Shown here: positions 9,508 to 16,511 of the stretch, one piece after another
Layout: the number at the start of each line of letters is the position of its first letter
Position numbering within the stretch: the stretch's first letter is position 1
Assembly (NCBI GenBank): GCA_945860745.1
Contig: CAMASH010000003.1
Span: forward strand, 1 to 64,000
Length of the DNA stretch: 64,000 nucleotides
Reading direction: 5' to 3'
From: Chthoniobacter flavus
Lineage (GTDB): Bacteria > Verrucomicrobiota > Verrucomicrobiia > Chthoniobacterales > Terrimicrobiaceae
Made by a program: the position numbers and the translations under genes
Notes under the pieces: model-generated
Database searches by the model: none
What the model was told of the DNA's origin: nothing
Seen by the model: only the letters and a program-made list of their open reading frames with translations

Positions 9508-9891
9508 ATGAGATCGATCATATCCTTGTTGCTCTGCGGCACCACACTTGCCGGCTGCACCGCCAGCCAACCACGTCAGGCAGCTTCCAGCCAGACATTT
9601 TATCTGGACGCCAGCGGCAAGATTCGCGCCACACAACCGACCGCCTCCAGCATTCCGCCTTCCGTCAAGCCGCTGGCAAAACAGCATTCGCCTGGCAATG
9701 CCTAGGGCTCCTTTTGGGATTGGTTCACCGACATGGACGCCTTTGACCGCAATCTGGGCCGTATGGCCGCGATGCAGTCCATTATGGCCAGCCAGGCGAC
9801 CATCCAGAACTCCATCCGCTCGAGCTTTCCCAGGACCTACACCGTCACTCCCCAGCCGTTTGGAACCTACCAAATCACGGGCGGCTACTGA
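9508..9891 (+). pseudogene. Small lipoprotein gene interrupted by an in-frame TAG
   Basis: The first 65 codons (9508-9705) encode a lipoprotein: MRSIISLLLCGTTLAGC has a signal peptide with lipobox LAGC. A TAG at 9703-9705 ends this frame, but the same frame continues without further stops for 61 codons to a TGA at 9889-9891, reading GSFWDWFTDMDAFDRNLGRM and ending in PQPFGTYQITGGY. The protein-like composition of the second half suggests one original 127-residue protein broken by a nonsense change, or suppressed at the amber codon. Re-initiation at ATG 9733 is also possible. No family recognised. Confidence 0.6.
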
Positions 9892-9915
9892 AACTCACCT
9901 CAGCTCCATTCAGAC

Positions 9916-11106
9916 ATGAAACTCATGCGCACGACAAAGCACCGCAGATTCCCGGCACCCAAGACCGACACGGCGCCAGCATCTTTTGTCAATGGCCGGG
10001 AGGTTTCCGCTTTATTTCAACTGATGTTTGAAGACCGCGTTGGCGGACACCTGAAGATGCGGGCGAGGACAACGGACAATTGCCATATCATTGAGACCTC
10101 GCTTGCCACCAAGGTTCCGGAGATCGCCGGGAAATGGCGGGAAAAACTGACCAGCTCGAACTATTATCTTTCTCAAGAAGGCAAACTGATTCTCGGCCAG
10201 GCCATCTTCCGTATTTCCAAAACCTGTGCGGTCAGCATGGATTCCAAATACTGCGAATGGGGCAGCCACTGTCTGATACTCGCGAAAACAATTTCTGAAG
10301 CGCACGAAACCCATGCCCAATTGAAAGTGCTCTTTAGACTTACGAAAGCAAAAGCCCACGCAGGAACGCCAAAGTTCACCGTCCTTGCTTTGGAGAATCG
10401 CCAAATCGTTCCCCACCGGATGCCGCTTGAAAGCCACCCGGCTCTCACACCGGAAAAAATGGAGTTGAGCTATGGCGCCGGTTTTCACGACTGGTCGCAA
10501 AAGCTCACTTCCGTGTTTGCCGGCCAATCCAGCAGCCTGACGCTCCTGCAAGGCCCTCCCGGAACGGGCAAAACCAGTTTTCTACGCTGGCTCATCGCCA
10601 ATAGTCAGGATGAGGCGGATTTTTATTTTGTGCCGGTAACCTGCGTCAGCTTGCTGTCGGACCAAAACTTGATCTCGTTCTGGCTCACGGAATGCCACCT
10701 CTCCACAAAACCGAAGGTGCTTATCGTAGAGGACGCGGAAATGCTCCTCATGAAGCGCGGCCCGGATAACGGGCATTGGGTGGGCAATCTCCTGAATATC
10801 ACCGATGGAATCATGGGCGACGCCTTGCGGTTTCACCTCGTTTGCAGCATCAACTGCCCGTTTACAGAAATAGATCCGGCACTACTACGTCCGGGACGGC
10901 TCGCGGCGAGTTGGACGTTTGGGCCGATAACCCATGAAAATGCCTGCAGGCTCTCAAGCCTAATCGGCAAATCCCCACCGCAGCGAAAAGAGTGCATCAC
11001 GCTGGCAGAAATTTACGGAGCACCTGTTCAAGGAACCTGCGACAAGCGGAGCCCGATTGGTTTCAACCAGACGAATGAATCCCTCAATAAGGAATCCGAA
11101 CCATGA
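9916..11106 (+). CDS. AAA-family ATPase
   Basis: A 396-residue protein with an unrecognised N-terminal domain (1-200) and a C-terminal AAA domain. Walker A is GPPGTGKT (213-220), Walker B is VLIVEDAE (268-275), a sensor asparagine lies in CSIN (310-313), and DPALLRPGRL (320-329) carries the likely arginine fingers as in Bcs1/FtsH-type AAA proteins. No membrane segment. Its final codons overlap the start of the next gene (ATGA at 11103-11106), so the two are co-translated. Codon use is less GC-rich than in the flanking core genes. Its target is unknown; the pairing with a UDG-like gene hints at a nucleic-acid function. Confidence 0.75.
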   Translation: MKLMRTTKHRRFPAPKTDTAPASFVNGREVSALFQLMFEDRVGGHLKMRARTTDNCHIIETSLATKVPEIAGKWREKLTSSNYYLSQEGKLILGQAIFRISKTCAVSMDSKYCEWGSHCLILAKTISEAHETHAQLKVLFRLTKAKAHAGTPKFTVLALENRQIVPHRMPLESHPALTPEKMELSYGAGFHDWSQKLTSVFAGQSSSLTLLQGPPGTGKTSFLRWLIANSQDEADFYFVPVTCVSLLSDQNLISFWLTECHLSTKPKVLIVEDAEMLLMKRGPDNGHWVGNLLNITDGIMGDALRFHLVCSINCPFTEIDPALLRPGRLAASWTFGPITHENACRLSSLIGKSPPQRKECITLAEIYGAPVQGTCDKRSPIGFNQTNESLNKESEP

Positions 11107-11804
11107 ACCAAAACCAATATAAGATTCAGCAAGAAATACTTAATCACTGGACTGACCAATCCATCCGCCTTTGTTCAGCCAAATTCCCTCCGTTGATCTA
11201 TCCCGATTTGGAGTCGAGAGACATTCTGTTCATCGGCTTGAATCCATCTATCGCTGAAAGCGAGGAGAAAAAATACAGCGAGATTGAGCCATCAGTTGAT
11301 GCTCTTGCCGCTGACCAGCTTGAGCAATGGCGAAAGCATCGGCATTTTCAACCCTACCACGATCTGGAAGAATATCTCAAAGAGCGAAAATACCCGATAA
11401 CTTGGGCTGCAATCGATCTGTTTCTTGACCGAGAAACCAAGTCAAAAGTCCTGTTAAACGCCATTCGGGCAGGCAAGAACCTGACATCCGAAGCAAAAGT
11501 CCAGATAGAATATGCTAAAAAATTCGTCGAAATCGCAGCACCCAAAATGATCGTTGTAGCAAGTGCCGCCGCATCCCACATTTTGAGGGACGAATTGAGA
11601 GGTTGCTCGTGCAATCCACTTCCTTGCCTTTCCCCGAAGCTCGAAGAAGACGGCACCTATAGGACAATAGTTAATAATCAGAAAAACATTCCCGTCTTCT
11701 TTTCAGCCATGCTTGTCAACGGTGCGCTTGATGCCTTTTCGCGAGAACGTCTTTTTTTGCACATCGCAAAAACATTGTGCCCGAAAAAATCTCTGCCGAA
11801 ATAA
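11103..11804 (+). CDS. Hypothetical protein, possibly uracil-DNA-glycosylase-like fold
   Basis: A 233-residue protein that I do not firmly recognise. DILFIGLNPSIAES (40-53) resembles motif 1 of the uracil-DNA glycosylase superfamily (GxNPS-type), and PKMIVVASAAASHIL (about 147-161) resembles the later beta-strand/helix of that fold. A catalytic Asp or His of classical UDGs cannot be assigned by eye. It has no signal peptide. It overlaps the AAA ATPase stop by 4 bases, which is strong evidence that the two proteins work together. The fold assignment is tentative. Confidence 0.45.
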   Translation: MNQNQYKIQQEILNHWTDQSIRLCSAKFPPLIYPDLESRDILFIGLNPSIAESEEKKYSEIEPSVDALAADQLEQWRKHRHFQPYHDLEEYLKERKYPITWAAIDLFLDRETKSKVLLNAIRAGKNLTSEAKVQIEYAKKFVEIAAPKMIVVASAAASHILRDELRGCSCNPLPCLSPKLEEDGTYRTIVNNQKNIPVFFSAMLVNGALDAFSRERLFLHIAKTLCPKKSLPK

Positions 11805-11807
11805 TAC

Positions 11808-11891
11808 ATGCGCATCCTATTTCTCGACTTCGACGGAGTCATTTGCACGGGTCTCGTGTATCCCAGTTATGATCGGAGCAATTATCGGTGA
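11808..11891 (+). pseudogene. Truncated 5' copy of the HAD gene found downstream
   Basis: ATG at 11808 opens a 27-codon frame starting MRILFLDFDGVICT. It closely matches, in DNA and protein, the start of the HAD gene at 12784 (MKILFLDFDSVIPT), including the following GGTCTCGTGTA. Similarity stops at about 11861, where the ADP-ribosylglycohydrolase gene begins. It therefore looks like a leftover 5' fragment produced by insertion or duplication. It could instead act as a short leader peptide for the next gene, whose start lies inside it. Confidence 0.65.
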
Positions 11892-12654
11892 CATCGCGGG
11901 TTCAACCTACGAATTCAGCAACTGCAAAAACGCTGAGATGGATTTGTTTCCGACAGGCTCTGCATTTACGGACGACACCATTCTCACTGTTGCAACCGCA
12001 AATGCCTTGCTCGGTGACGGCGACTATGAAACTGCGTATCGCGATTTCGGGCGACGGTATCCAGATCCGATGGGCGGATATGGCGCCCGTTTTCACAACT
12101 GGATTTGGACGGACGCGGCAGGGCCATACAACAGCTACGGCAATGGCGCGGCGATGCGAGTCAGTCCTGTCGGATTCGCTTGTGAGAACTTGGAGTCCGT
12201 GCGTGCCGAAGCAAAGCGCTCAGCCATGGTCACTCACAATCATCCCGAGGGCATACGCGGTGCTCAGGCGGCGGCTGTTGCGGTATTCATGGGTCGGACA
12301 AGTTCCTCGAAGCAGGAGATTCGCGAATATATTTCCTCCCATTTCGGTTACGATCTTAGTCGCAGCGTTGCGGCTATTCGACCTGCCTACGCATTTGATG
12401 AAAGCTGTCAAGGCACGGTCCCGGAGGCGATTATCGCGTTTCTGGATTCCACGGACTATGAGACCGCCCTACGTCTGGCAATCAGCCTCGGAGGTGACGC
12501 CGATACTTTAGCGTGCATCACAGGGGCTATTGCCCAAGCATTTTATCGTCGCATTCCTGACAATTTCATTGCCTTCGCTCACCGGTGTTTGCCGCCTCCA
12601 CTACTACAAATTACCAATGAGTTCACGGCTCGCTTTTACTCGCCGACCAGGTGA
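11869..12654 (+). CDS. ADP-ribosylglycohydrolase (DraG/ARH family)
   Basis: A 261-residue cytoplasmic enzyme that removes ADP-ribose from protein or nucleic-acid targets in a Mg-dependent reaction. The fold starts directly at MIGAIIGDIAGSTYE. The metal-binding TDDT motif is at 34-37 and the second acidic cluster GGDADTLACITGA at 208-220; both are intact, and GNGAAMRVSP (91-100) is also conserved. The ATG at 11869 is chosen because similarity begins there, although the frame is open from 11713 inside the preceding gene. It sits between a duplicated HAD 5' fragment and the complete HAD gene, suggesting it moved in. Confidence 0.88.
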   Translation: MIGAIIGDIAGSTYEFSNCKNAEMDLFPTGSAFTDDTILTVATANALLGDGDYETAYRDFGRRYPDPMGGYGARFHNWIWTDAAGPYNSYGNGAAMRVSPVGFACENLESVRAEAKRSAMVTHNHPEGIRGAQAAAVAVFMGRTSSSKQEIREYISSHFGYDLSRSVAAIRPAYAFDESCQGTVPEAIIAFLDSTDYETALRLAISLGGDADTLACITGAIAQAFYRRIPDNFIAFAHRCLPPPLLQITNEFTARFYSPTR

Positions 12655-12783
12655 AGTCTCGTCGCCTTCGGTGGAAGGGCGCCCGCCCTCTGTAAATGCG
12701 CGAGTCATTTCGGCAATAGGCAGCCCCATTGATTTGACGAAGCTCGATCGCGGCGGCCTTCAAAAAAATTTATCAGCCTAACA

Positions 12784-13479
12784 ATGAAAATCCTATTCCT
12801 CGATTTCGACAGCGTCATCCCCACAACCCGGTCTCGTGTAGCCCAATTGACCCCAGCGGAGTTTGGCCCTACGTCAGGAGCCTTCATAACGGAACTTTGT
12901 CAGCGAGCTCATGCGTCGATTGTCATCAGCAGTTCCTGGCGCGAACATCGCTCGCGAGAAGAAATCACTTCGTTTTTGATTCAAGCTTCAATCGATCCTG
13001 CGTTGCTCCATCCTGACTGGTGCCTCCCGGCTTTGAACGAAGAACGCGAAAAGGAGGTATTCTCGTGGCTTTCAGAGCACTCAAAAACAACGTATTGGCT
13101 GGTTTTGGGTGGTGGAGTTGGGTTCGAGGCAATTCATCCGCACCTCGTCCGAACCGACTGCGACAGGGGATCTACTTATGAGACGCTTATTGTTGCATCT
13201 GCAAAATTGGCCTTCGACCCGATGCCGTGGCTGCGTGAGACCGGCGTAAAAGTCACTGCTAAGCATACAGATCTCTATCATGCGGCTCGACAGAGGGTGA
13301 TGCCCCACTCCATGACGCCAACAAAAGAACAGCTACTCAGGACGGAAAAAATGGAGCGGGAACGCGCCGAACAAGCGGCCACCTGGACGCAGGAATGGCT
13401 GAAGCAACACCCGGAAGCCGCGAAGACCTTCGCAGCCGCCTCCTCCAAGCCGAAACAACCGATTTCCTGGGCAGGGTGA
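12784..13479 (+). CDS. HAD-superfamily protein, RNA-repair 'Swiss Army Knife' type HAD domain
   Basis: A 231-residue protein. The N-terminus MKILFLDFDSVIP carries the HAD motif I aspartates D7 and D9; IVISSSWREH (about 48-57) is the motif II region typical of the short cap-less HAD domains found in Swiss Army Knife RNA-repair proteins; TDCDRGST may supply motif IV. The last 60 residues are charged and helical (KEQLLRTEKMERERAEQAA). The position after motif I that is normally G (DxDG) is S here, whereas the truncated upstream copy keeps DFDGV. Likely a phosphatase or nucleic-acid-end processing enzyme; substrate unknown. Confidence 0.65.
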   Translation: MKILFLDFDSVIPTTRSRVAQLTPAEFGPTSGAFITELCQRAHASIVISSSWREHRSREEITSFLIQASIDPALLHPDWCLPALNEEREKEVFSWLSEHSKTTYWLVLGGGVGFEAIHPHLVRTDCDRGSTYETLIVASAKLAFDPMPWLRETGVKVTAKHTDLYHAARQRVMPHSMTPTKEQLLRTEKMERERAEQAATWTQEWLKQHPEAAKTFAAASSKPKQPISWAG

Positions 13480-13539
13480 AACCACAGCCTGAGATCGGCA
13501 ATGATTTGACAAAGGGAAGCGATTGATTACTGTGAAAAT

Positions 13540-13782
13540 GTGAAAAACATCACAGTTTCACTCGATGACGATTCCTATCGCAGGGCCCGGATCAAGGCGG
13601 CCACGGCGGACACCTCAGTTTCCGCCTTGGTTCGCGATTTCCTCACCCGCTTCGCCGGGGAAGAATCGGAATTTGAAAAACTTCAACGGCAGGAAGAGGA
13701 ACTGCGGCGCTCGGTGACCATCTTCCGCGCTTCCGATCGACTCTCGCGCGAGGAGCTTCATGACCGCCATGCGGTTTCTTGA
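13540..13782 (+). CDS. Ribbon-helix-helix antitoxin
   Basis: An 80-residue antitoxin. KNITVSLDDDSYRRARIKAATADTSVSALV covers the ribbon-helix-helix DNA-binding domain (2-32), and the C-terminal half is charged and probably disordered until it binds the toxin. GTG at 13540 is the only start that preserves the ribbon strand. A TTGACA hexamer at 13506-13511 may be its -35 element. It overlaps the PIN gene by 23 bp. This module marks the right edge of the accessory island. Confidence 0.85.
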   Translation: MKNITVSLDDDSYRRARIKAATADTSVSALVRDFLTRFAGEESEFEKLQRQEEELRRSVTIFRASDRLSREELHDRHAVS

Positions 13783-14176
13783 CACAAACATTTTGCTTTA
13801 CAGCATCAGCCGCGACGCGTCCGAGGAATCCAAGCGGAAGAAGGCGATTGCAATCATTGCTGCCGGCGATCTTTGTCTCTCCGTGCAGGTCTTGCAGGAG
13901 TTTTATGTGCAGGCCACACGATCCAGCCGGAAGGACGCCTTGAGCCACGTTCAGGCGGCGGACTTTATCCGCGTTTGGTGCCGGTTTCCCGTTCAGGAAA
14001 ACACCCTCGCCTTGTTGCAGTGTTCTTTGGACACCCGCGAAAGATTCCGCCTATCCTCTTGGGACGCTGCGGTGGTGGAGGCCGCACGGGCCGGAGGGTG
14101 CCGGGAACTGTATTCCGAGGATATGCAGCACGGGCAGGATTTCAGCGGAGTCCGCGTAATAAACCCCTTCCTCTAA
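13760..14176 (+). CDS. VapC-type PIN-domain toxin
   Basis: A 138-residue PIN ribonuclease. MRFLDTNILLYSIS carries the first active-site aspartate, VQVLQEFYV the conserved glutamate (about 43), SSWDAAVVEAAR the third acidic residue and SEDMQHGQDF the last. The start is ATG 13760 or ATG 13769 (MRFLDTN), both inside the antitoxin gene. With the RHH antitoxin it forms a complete module between the HAD gene and ffh. Confidence 0.9.
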   Translation: MTAMRFLDTNILLYSISRDASEESKRKKAIAIIAAGDLCLSVQVLQEFYVQATRSSRKDALSHVQAADFIRVWCRFPVQENTLALLQCSLDTRERFRLSSWDAAVVEAARAGGCRELYSEDMQHGQDFSGVRVINPFL

Positions 14177-14263
14177 ATTTGTCAGCGCCGCGAGACGATT
14201 GATTTTCCCCGCGTTGCGCGTATAGCTACGAACGGTTTCCCGCTCACGCAGGGTCACCGCATT

Positions 14264-15607
14264 ATGTTTTCCCGACTTTCCGACAAACTCCAAGACGTCT
14301 TCAAAGACCTCCGCGGCCATGGGCGCATCAGCGAGCAAAACGTCACCGATGCCATGCGCGAGGTGCGGATGGCCCTGCTCGAAGCCGATGTGCATTTTCA
14401 GGTCGCGAAGGATTTCATCGCCCGGGTCAAGGAGAAGGCGCTCGGTGAGGAAGTCCTGCGCAGCGTCACCCCCGGTCAGCAGATCGTCAAAATTTTCCAG
14501 GACGAACTCACCACCCTGCTCGGCGGCGATGCCGTCCCCCTCAATCTCGACAAGCCCGCCCGCATTCTCATCGTCGGCCTGAACGGCGCGGGCAAAACCA
14601 CTTCCTCGGCCAAGCTGGCCCGCTGGCTCAAATCGCAGGGCCGGTCGCCCCTGCTCATCGCCTGCGATTTGTATCGTCCGGCCGCCATTGCCCAACTCGC
14701 CATCCTCGGCGAACAAATCAGCGTGCCGGTTTTTCAGCCGAAGGCTGGCGAAACGGATGTCCTCCGCGTCGGGCGGGAAGCCACCGCCTGGTGCGAAGAA
14801 CAGGGCGGCAATGTCCAGATTTTTGACACGGCGGGACGCCAGGAAATTGACGAACCCCTCGTGCAGGAACTCAAGCGGCTGAAGGAATTTCTCAAACCGC
14901 AGGAAATCCTGCTCGTTTGCGACGCCGCCACCGGACAGCAAGCGGTCAGCGTGGCCGAGCATTTTCACGCAGCCCTCGGCCTCACCGGTATTATCCTGAC
15001 CAAACTCGATGGCGATGCCCGCGGCGGCGCGGCCCTTTCCCTGCGCGCGGTCACCAAACAGCCGATCAAATTCGCCGGCGTCGGCGAGAAAATCGACCAG
15101 TTCGAGCCCTTTTATCCCGAACGCCTGGCCGGACGCATCCTCGGCATGGGCGATGTGGTCAGTCTGGTGGAAAAAGCCGCCGAGGCCATCACCGAGGAGG
15201 ATGCGCTCCGTTTGGAGGAGAAAATACGCACCGCCTCCTTCGATCTGGACGACTTCCTCCAGCAGTTCAAAATGCTCAAGCGCATGGGCCCCCTCGAAAA
15301 TATCCTTGGCATGATCCCCGGGATGGATAAGTTGAAAAATTCCTCGATTGACGAGGGTCAGCTCAAACGGGTGGAGGCGATCATTCTCTCCATGACGCCG
15401 AGGGAGCGGACGCGTCCGGATATTCTGAACGCGCGCCGCCGCCAGCGAGTCGCCCGTGGCAGCGGCACCACCGTCACCGAGGTAAACAATCTTCTCCTGC
15501 GCTTCTCCCAGATGCGCAAGATGATGAAAAACACCGGAAAAATGAAAAAAATGATGGCGCAGGTCATGGGCCCCCAGGGTGGCCAACGCCCAACGCTGAA
15601 TTTCTGA
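14264..15607 (+). CDS. ffh: Signal recognition particle protein Ffh (SRP54)
   Basis: GTPase that binds signal sequences together with 4.5S RNA and delivers ribosomes to the membrane. The 447 residues comprise an N domain (1-95), a G domain with GLNGAGKT (105-112), DTAGRQ and TKLDGDARGG, and the methionine-rich M domain (about 330-447) ending in repeated MKKMM/MRKMM stretches. RRQRVARGSGTTVTEVN is the RNA-binding helix-turn-helix. It heads a run with rpsP and khpA, the usual bacterial order. Confidence 0.96.
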   Translation: MFSRLSDKLQDVFKDLRGHGRISEQNVTDAMREVRMALLEADVHFQVAKDFIARVKEKALGEEVLRSVTPGQQIVKIFQDELTTLLGGDAVPLNLDKPARILIVGLNGAGKTTSSAKLARWLKSQGRSPLLIACDLYRPAAIAQLAILGEQISVPVFQPKAGETDVLRVGREATAWCEEQGGNVQIFDTAGRQEIDEPLVQELKRLKEFLKPQEILLVCDAATGQQAVSVAEHFHAALGLTGIILTKLDGDARGGAALSLRAVTKQPIKFAGVGEKIDQFEPFYPERLAGRILGMGDVVSLVEKAAEAITEEDALRLEEKIRTASFDLDDFLQQFKMLKRMGPLENILGMIPGMDKLKNSSIDEGQLKRVEAIILSMTPRERTRPDILNARRRQRVARGSGTTVTEVNNLLLRFSQMRKMMKNTGKMKKMMAQVMGPQGGQRPTLNF

Positions 15608-15648
15608 ACTCTCAACCATCAACTCTCAACCATCAACCTCTCACAAAA

Positions 15649-15900
15649 ATGGCAGTAGCAATCCGACTCAAACGCGAAGGCACCCGCAATTCTCCCTACT
15701 ACAAAATTGTGGTGGCGGATCAGCGCAAGCCCCGCGACGGCAAATTCATCGAAATCATCGGCACCTACGATCCCAAAAAAGCCGGCGAAAATTACAGCAT
15801 CAAGCTGGATCGCGCCGACTATTGGGTCGGGGTGGGCGCACGGGCTTCACGGACCGTGGGCAACATCATGACCAAGGCCCGCAAAGTCGTCCCCGCCTGA
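15649..15900 (+). CDS. rpsP: 30S ribosomal protein S16
   Basis: An 83-residue ribosomal protein; AVAIRLKREGTRNSPYYKIV is the family N-terminus, and IEIIGTYDPKK and RADYWVGVGARAS complete it. Located 41 bp after ffh and 19 bp before khpA, the normal conserved neighbourhood. Confidence 0.97.
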   Translation: MAVAIRLKREGTRNSPYYKIVVADQRKPRDGKFIEIIGTYDPKKAGENYSIKLDRADYWVGVGARASRTVGNIMTKARKVVPA

Positions 15901-15919
15901 TCGCGGAACCGCTCGCGTC

Positions 15920-16150
15920 GTGGAGGAATTCCTGCGCTTCGTCCTAGGCCGTCTGGTCGAGTTTCCCGACGAGGTTTTCCTCACGAAAACCGAGTCCCCG
16001 GGGGCGGTCGTTTTCTATGCGGCCATGCGCAAGAGCGACGTGCCAAAAATCATTGGCAAGGGCGGCCACACCATTCAGGCTCTGCGCACGCTGCTGAACG
16101 CCTCCGCCCAACGCCACGGCCTGAAGGCCAACTTGGAAATTGTGGAATGA
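15920..16150 (+). CDS. khpA: KH-domain RNA-binding protein KhpA
   Basis: A 76-residue single KH-domain protein that binds RNA broadly and partners KhpB in cell division and small-RNA control in other bacteria. The KH loop reads KIIGKGGHTIQALRTLL (about 45-60), a normal GxxG loop. The start is GTG at 15920 (MEEFLRFVLGRLVEFPDEV). It follows rpsP as in most bacteria, but rimM, trmD and rplS, which often come next, are absent; a lipoprotein gene overlaps its stop instead (ATGA). Confidence 0.9.
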   Translation: MEEFLRFVLGRLVEFPDEVFLTKTESPGAVVFYAAMRKSDVPKIIGKGGHTIQALRTLLNASAQRHGLKANLEIVE

Positions 16151-16347
16151 AAACCCCCGTTTTAAAACTCCTCAGCCTCGGTCTTGTCTCCGCCGGTCTG
16201 GCCGGTGTCGGATGCGAAATGCATCCTCCTTCGGAGACCATTGCAGGTTATGCCGAGAAGGAGACGACCAAGCAGACCATCGAAAAACAGGAGTCCATGA
16301 TTCCGGAGGGCACGAACACCAACGCGCCCGCATTTTTCCCGCGGTAG
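16147..16347 (+). CDS. Small lipoprotein of unknown function
   Basis: A 66-residue protein with a signal peptide (MKTPVLKLLSLGLVSAGLAG) and lipobox-like GVGC, cysteine at about 23, followed by a short polar chain. It is probably a small periplasmic or outer-membrane lipoprotein. It starts in the ATGA overlap with khpA, so it is transcribed with ffh-rpsP-khpA. No family recognised. Confidence 0.65.
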   Translation: MKTPVLKLLSLGLVSAGLAGVGCEMHPPSETIAGYAEKETTKQTIEKQESMIPEGTNTNAPAFFPR

Positions 16348-16470
16348 GGCGGGCCTCCCGTCTGCCGTGCCGTGCGTCCCGCCTGGCACATTCTGCCCGA
16401 ATCAACCGTCTTCGCTCGAAAAGGTCTCCGCGGGACGCGCAGACCGGCGGGCGGGACGCCCACCCTACCC
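16343..16470. repeat. Imperfect inverted repeat with arms of about 45 bp
   Basis: The left arm begins GGTAGGGCGGGCCTCCCG at 16343 and the right arm, read in reverse complement from 16470, begins GGTAGGGTGGGCGTCCCG. The match continues with a few mismatches through a shared GCGTCCCGC core. It fills most of the gap between the khpA-linked lipoprotein and the next gene, and could form a long hairpin acting as terminator. Confidence 0.55.
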
Positions 16471-16511
16471 TTGCCCCCTCGACGGCTTTGCCGTAACTAG
16501 ATTCACCTCAA

